Position numbers and translations under genes: made by a program. From the NCBI GenBank assembly GCA_030151245.1, contig JASLEF010000160.1, forward strand, positions 1-9,044: a stretch of DNA of 9,044 nucleotides. Direction: 5' to 3'. The DNA comes from Ignatzschineria sp. Lineage in GTDB: Bacteria > Pseudomonadota > Gammaproteobacteria > Cardiobacteriales > Wohlfahrtiimonadaceae. Below the pieces are notes generated by a model. That model was not told the origin of the DNA. It ran no database searches and saw only the letters and a program-made list of their open reading frames with translations. Below are positions 6,273 through 9,044 of this stretch, in pieces (positions within the stretch are counted from its first letter, which is position 1; every line of letters begins with the position of its first letter).

Positions 6273-6602
6273 ATGAAAGATTTAAAGACGATATATTGGC
6301 ATGATGGCATTTTTTTGAACATTGATTTTAGCATGAGAGATTTTAAAAAGGACTTAAATTTATCTTTAATGCTTTATGAAAATAATGAGTCATCTAAAAG
6401 AAAGGAGATAAGATTCATTTTTCATAATATAGATGATCTTTCTGTTAATATTGACACGGAAATACTAAGAGATAATCAATTGTCTGGTAATATTGATAAT
6501 GTTTTTTTATATAAAAAAAATACTAAAAACAGATTGGTTTTTCATTTAATGGAAGGGTATATTAATTTTACCTTTAATAAGGTAACGGTAACGAATATAT
6601 GA
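6273..6602 (+). CDS. Small cytosolic immunity candidate for toxin C
   Basis: The product is 109 residues from ATG 6273, with a GAG-containing purine tract (6258-6267) just upstream. A GTG at 6267 would add two residues. There is no signal peptide or membrane segment. The sequence starts MKDLKTIYWHDGIFLNIDFS and alternates hydrophobic and charged residues as in a small beta-rich fold (EIRFIFHNIDDLSVNI, NRLVFHLMEGYINFTFNKVT). The WHDG motif near residue 9 is typical of some small single-domain immunity families, but no named family is claimed. It lies 108 bases after the end of the decayed toxin, and the gap is strongly AT-rich and may carry its own promoter. The gene is intact although the toxin is broken, as expected if protection is still selected. 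Confidence 0.65.
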   Translation: MKDLKTIYWHDGIFLNIDFSMRDFKKDLNLSLMLYENNESSKRKEIRFIFHNIDDLSVNIDTEILRDNQLSGNIDNVFLYKKNTKNRLVFHLMEGYINFTFNKVTVTNI

Positions 6603-6663
6603 ATGATGAATTAAGATTTTTGTGAGAGTTTTAATCATGCTACTATTTTTTAACTCAACAGCA

Positions 6664-7160
6664 AATACCAATACAACCGTGCCGGCAATATCCTACCACA
6701 AGAGAAGAATCCCTATTACCAAGAATTTGAAGAGAATAGAGTGCAAGAAGACGCTGAATACTTCAGGTAAAGCCAGAAAAACAGAAGCTCAAAAAACATT
6801 ATTACCACACCGACCAAATCGGCACACCGCTAGCGCTTGTGAATGAGCGAGGAGAGATCGTCTGGGAAATTGTCATCGATCCATACGGCAACAGAGTCCG
6901 AGAAGAAAATCCCAATAAACTCTATCAGCCCATTAGGATGCAAGGTCACAAATTCGCAGGAGCGAAATTTGAACGGCTCTGCCGGCCCGAAGGGCGAATC
7001 ACAGGGATGTGATGAGTAACACTTTGATGCAGAGAGTGGGTTACATTACAATAGACACCGGTATTATGATCCCAAACAAGGACGATACATCAGCCAAGAC
7101 CCGATAGGATTACAGCGAGGGATTAATAACTATGTTTATCCACTCAATCCTAGTCAGAGT
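6664..7160 (+). pseudogene. Rhs core fragment D (large frameshifting deletion)
   Basis: The fragment opens with YQYNRAGNILPQEKNPYYQE and FEENRVQEDAEYF, equivalent to positions near 3100-3190 of fragment B, then reaches TAA at 6768-6770. About 560 bases present in B are missing here, and the sequence resumes in another frame as PEKQKLKKHYYHTDQIGTPL and ALVNERGEIVWEI. It continues to RMQG, the 73-bp hairpin element (6947-7019) and HFDAESGLHYNRHRYYDPKQ, ending YPLNPSQS before VDPLGL. The junction lies near 6761-6780. It cannot encode a continuous core. Confidence 0.85.
6947..7019. repeat. Hairpin-rich 73-bp element, copy 4 (in Rhs fragment D)
   Basis: By eye this copy matches copy 2 in all 73 bases, including the extra G that shifts the frame, and lies at the same core position. 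Fragments B and D also share the HFDAES flank after the element, whereas A and C have HYDIES or QYDIES. Confidence 0.8.
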
Positions 7161-7683
7161 GTGGATCCATTGGGATTATGGGGTAGAATTTTCGGACCTG
7201 GCCCATATGGGCCTGCAATAGATGAGTATGGGGGGGTAGTCAGCCCCTATAAGACCTTTTAGGGGAAGGGTGTCTTCCGGTAGTAATGTTTTTGGGATAG
7301 GGGGAAGTTTAGGTCCTTTTTCTATAAATATATCTGCCGGATTAACTAGGTCTTCATCTAATACCGGGTTTTGCTTTGTTGCAGATCCCTGTATAACACC
7401 TATAAAATCAATATTTAAGGATCCGGGAAAAGGCTTTAAGGGCGGGATTCAATTTTATGCTGAAGATTCCAATTCTCCTATAGAGACAGGTGTTTCTCAA
7501 ATGATATGTTCAACCGGGAGGGGGATAGGCTCTATAATTACAGAATGCAATGATGAAACAGGAGGACTTAGTAGCGGTATTTCTATAGGGGCTAAAGCTA
7601 AGACATCAACGTCGATAGATGATTGTATAAGATTATCATTTTGTACTAATAGTATAACTAGAGGAGTCAGAAATTTATGGTAA
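7161..7683 (+). CDS. Orphan Rhs toxin D, unknown Gly/Cys-rich domain, frameshifted linker
   Basis: VDPLGLWGRIFGPGPYGPAI continues to SPYKTF and TAG at 7260-7262. The main domain lies in the next frame from about 7264 to 7683. Loss of one T in the TTTT at 7257-7260 would join them as YKTFRGRVSSGSN. GTG 7270 is the first start codon in that frame, but its purine tract is too close to be convincing. The domain has about 137 residues with glycine-rich alternating strands (GIGGSLGPFSINISAGL, GLSSGISIGAKAKTSTSI). Six cysteines near 35, 41, 80, 93, 119 and 125 could form disulfides. No enzyme motif is recognised; a beta-rich envelope- or membrane-active toxin is only a guess. Its end overlaps the Sel1 gene by seven bases, and that gene's signal peptide points to a periplasmic site of action. 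Confidence 0.65.
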
Positions 7684-8699
7684 TTAGAAAACTGAGATTT
7701 AGTGTTTTTGTATTAATATTATTTTTATCAAGCTTTACGCTAGCTGAGAATAATAGCTGTTTCAATATAAAAGCAAGTAGTAAACAAAATGTTTTAAAAA
7801 TTTTTAATGAGTTAAATGATGATGCAATAAAGTGTTTAGAAGACTCTACCAATCCTGATGATTTATATATTTTGGGGTTATTACATACCACAGGAAAAAT
7901 TGAAAAAAAAAATGCAAGTATATTGGGGGAAAATTTAATTAAGTTAGCTGCAGAAAAAGGTGTTCTAAGGGCTCAGTTTAGTTATGCAACTATTTTGATG
8001 AATAATAATGAGTTAAAACAAGCAGAATATTGGTTTTCTAAAGCAGCGTCAGAAGGTGAAGTCTCTTCTCAAGCAACGCTGGGATCAATCTATTTATTAC
8101 AAGAAGGGGGGTATTCTCAAGGAAAATATTGGTTAGAAAAGGCATCTCAAAATAGAGACCCTATAGCCTCTTATAATTTAGGAATGTTATATTATATTGA
8201 AAATAATATTATTGAAGGTGTTGATTATTTTATTAAAAGTGCAGAAGATGGGTTTAATCCGGCTCAATTTTATTTAGGAAATTTTTATCGTGAGCAATTT
8301 ATTGATGAAATTCCTAGAGATGATGAGAAGGCATTTTATTGGATGAGTAGAGCGGCAGAGGATGGCGATGCCTTGTCTGTTAATAATCTTGCTGAATTTT
8401 ATATTGATGGAATAGGAACTGAGCAGGATAGTCAGAAAGCGTTTCAATTGTTTCAGCAGGTTTCTGATCTTAACGAGTGTTATGGCAAATATAATTTAGC
8501 TCAAGCCTATCTGCAAGGGATAGGGGTAGATAAGGATGAAGAAAAAGCTATTAATTGGCTAGCAAATATAGAGGATGATTTAAATTTAAATCTTAATGAA
8601 CCTCACATTCGAGAGAACGCATCTCTCTTTTCAAAAGAAATCCTTCATCAGCTACCGTTGTGTTTACCAAAAGATTCCCCTGTATATTTAGTCCCATAG
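7677..8699 (+). CDS. Secreted Sel1-repeat protein, candidate immunity to toxin D
   Basis: This 340-residue protein has a signal peptide (residues 1-23, cleavage FTLA|EN) and a row of Sel1-like repeats covering about residues 60-290. Units include YILGLLHTTGKIEKKNASIL, AQFSYATILMNNNELKQAEY, ASYNLGMLYYIENNIIEGVD, AQFYLGNFYREQFIDEIPRD, SVNNLAEFYIDGIGTEQDSQ and GKYNLAQAYLQGIGVDKDEE, several followed by KAxxWxxxAAExG. GAGGAG (7661-7666) ten bases before the ATG fixes the start. The ATGGTAA overlap with the toxin stop indicates translational coupling. It has the same general architecture as the protein at 1894-2904, but the sequences are clearly different and belong to a different toxin. The predicted role is a periplasmic binding partner that neutralises toxin D, inferred from fold, export signal and position. 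Confidence 0.85.
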   Translation: MVIRKLRFSVFVLILFLSSFTLAENNSCFNIKASSKQNVLKIFNELNDDAIKCLEDSTNPDDLYILGLLHTTGKIEKKNASILGENLIKLAAEKGVLRAQFSYATILMNNNELKQAEYWFSKAASEGEVSSQATLGSIYLLQEGGYSQGKYWLEKASQNRDPIASYNLGMLYYIENNIIEGVDYFIKSAEDGFNPAQFYLGNFYREQFIDEIPRDDEKAFYWMSRAAEDGDALSVNNLAEFYIDGIGTEQDSQKAFQLFQQVSDLNECYGKYNLAQAYLQGIGVDKDEEKAINWLANIEDDLNLNLNEPHIRENASLFSKEILHQLPLCLPKDSPVYLVP

Positions 8700-8713
8700 T
8701 TATAACTATGGGA
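8692..8713. terminator. Perfect 22-bp palindrome over the stop of the Sel1 gene
   Basis: Nine-base arms TCCCATAGT and ACTATGGGA flank a TATA centre, with the gene's TAG inside the left arm. It could form a hairpin that ends the toxin D-immunity transcript or protects its 3' end. The sequence after it lacks a proper T run, so classical intrinsic termination is not certain. Confidence 0.45.
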
Positions 8714-8756
8714 GCCATTATTTATCGAGACTTTCAGAATAGATTGCTTCCCAGGT

Positions 8757-8889
8757 GAGTCATAAAGATAAGGATGATTAGCATTACTTTATCTATGATC
8801 CAAAACAAGACCGATACATTAGTCAAGACCCGATAGGACTACAGGGGGGAATTAATAACTATGTTTATCCGCTGAATCCTAATCAATTA
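8757..8889 (+). pseudogene. Rhs core fragment E (YD-repeat joined to core end)
   Basis: The fragment starts SHKDKDD, then TAG (8779-8781), then HYFIYD, matching NHKEKDERHYFIYDAQHRLK of fragment B (near 3229-3270). At the Tyr-Asp codons it jumps to PKQDRYISQDPIGLQGGINN, which in the other copies lies about 800 bases further on. The hairpin element and most of the core are therefore missing. The frame is open from 8782 through VDPLGL into the second copy of CT A, and the Gln codon mutated in fragment A is intact here. The sequence between the palindrome at 8692-8713 and 8757 shows nothing recognisable. Confidence 0.8.
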
Positions 8890-9044
8890 GTGGATCCGTT
8901 AGGATTACGCTCTGTTAGACAGAATGTACAACAACGAATGCATGGAAGAGCAATGGGGGCGGGACTGCAAACATATAGCTATACAACCCGAAATGCAAAA
9001 GCCTTTAGTGCATATATTAGTAGAATACAACAACGAAATAAGCT
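8795..9044 (+). repeat. Direct repeat, right copy
   Basis: This is the partner of 1260-1509, gap-free with five mismatches by eye over 250 bases. The repeat may extend past the window end. The left limit is the Tyr-Asp codon junction at which fragment E was formed. Confidence 0.95.
8890..9044 (+). CDS. Second copy of orphan toxin A (partial, runs off window)
   Basis: VDPLGLRSVRQNVQQRMHGR and the following codons match CT A at 1355-1509 with a single base difference in this part. The reading frame is continuous with fragment E from 8782. The coding region is cut by the window end after about 52 codons. Complete CT A has 165 residues, so about two thirds lies outside. A copy of its Sel1-repeat immunity gene would be expected next. 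Function is as uncertain as for the first copy. Confidence 0.85.
   Translation, partial: MDPLGLRSVRQNVQQRMHGRAMGAGLQTYSYTTRNAKAFSAYISRIQQRNK

Noticed and set aside
6622..6846. 74-residue plus-strand ORF
   Set aside because: It crosses the deletion joint in Rhs fragment D in a frame that differs from both parts; the Rhs frames explain the DNA better.
1142..7019. CRISPR array made of the four similar 72-73-bp repeats
   Set aside because: The copies are 1.4-2.8 kb apart, sit inside Rhs core homology, and have no short regular spacers or cas genes.
7230..7236. Seven-G run as a phase-variation site for toxin D
   Set aside because: Loss of one G leads at once to TAG at 7237-7239, and the frame must change after that point; the TTTT at 7257-7260 is a better place for the shift.

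Overview
The window is an accessory, AT-rich locus, most likely from a gammaproteobacterium. It carries Rhs/YD-repeat core sequence ending in DPLGL, an IS3-family insertion sequence of proteobacterial type, and Sec-type signal peptides. The genus cannot be named from the sequence alone. All convincing genes lie on the + strand.

Layout. Positions 1-169 hold the tail of a small membrane protein. A short ORF at 325 is cut by the left end of an IS3-family element at about 429. That element keeps orfA but only a decayed start of orfB, and it runs straight into Rhs core DNA at about 920. From there to the end the window is a tandem array of five Rhs-core fragments, called A to E here. Each is followed by a different C-terminal toxin region (CT) and, for A to D, a candidate immunity gene. 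A: unknown Cys-rich CT (1355-1852) and a secreted Sel1-repeat protein (1894-2904). B: NlpC/P60- or CHAP-like peptidoglycan amidase CT (4130-4653, frameshifted) and a membrane-anchored partner (4665-5042). C: a CT broken by two frameshifts (5729-6164) and a small cytosolic partner (6273-6602). D: unknown Gly/Cys-rich CT (about 7161-7683) and a second secreted Sel1-repeat protein (7677-8699). E: a second copy of CT A, running off the window end.

This is the architecture expected of displaced 'orphan' rhs-CT/immunity modules stacked behind a full-length rhs gene. That gene is not in this window. Such modules supply toxin tips and immunity for contact-dependent competition, often through type VI secretion. 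Where each immunity protein is predicted to sit suggests the target compartment: periplasm or envelope for A, B and D, cytoplasm for C. Core fragments are broken by stops, deletions at short repeats and frameshifts, while the immunity genes are intact. This fits selection to keep immunity while the toxins decay or wait to be recombined.

The most unusual feature is a 72-73 bp element packed with four small hairpins. It sits at exactly the same core position, a few codons before the conserved HYNRHRYYDP segment, in all four copies that retain that region. It puts a stop between core and toxin in each. It comes in two length variants that match two variants of the flanking core sequence.
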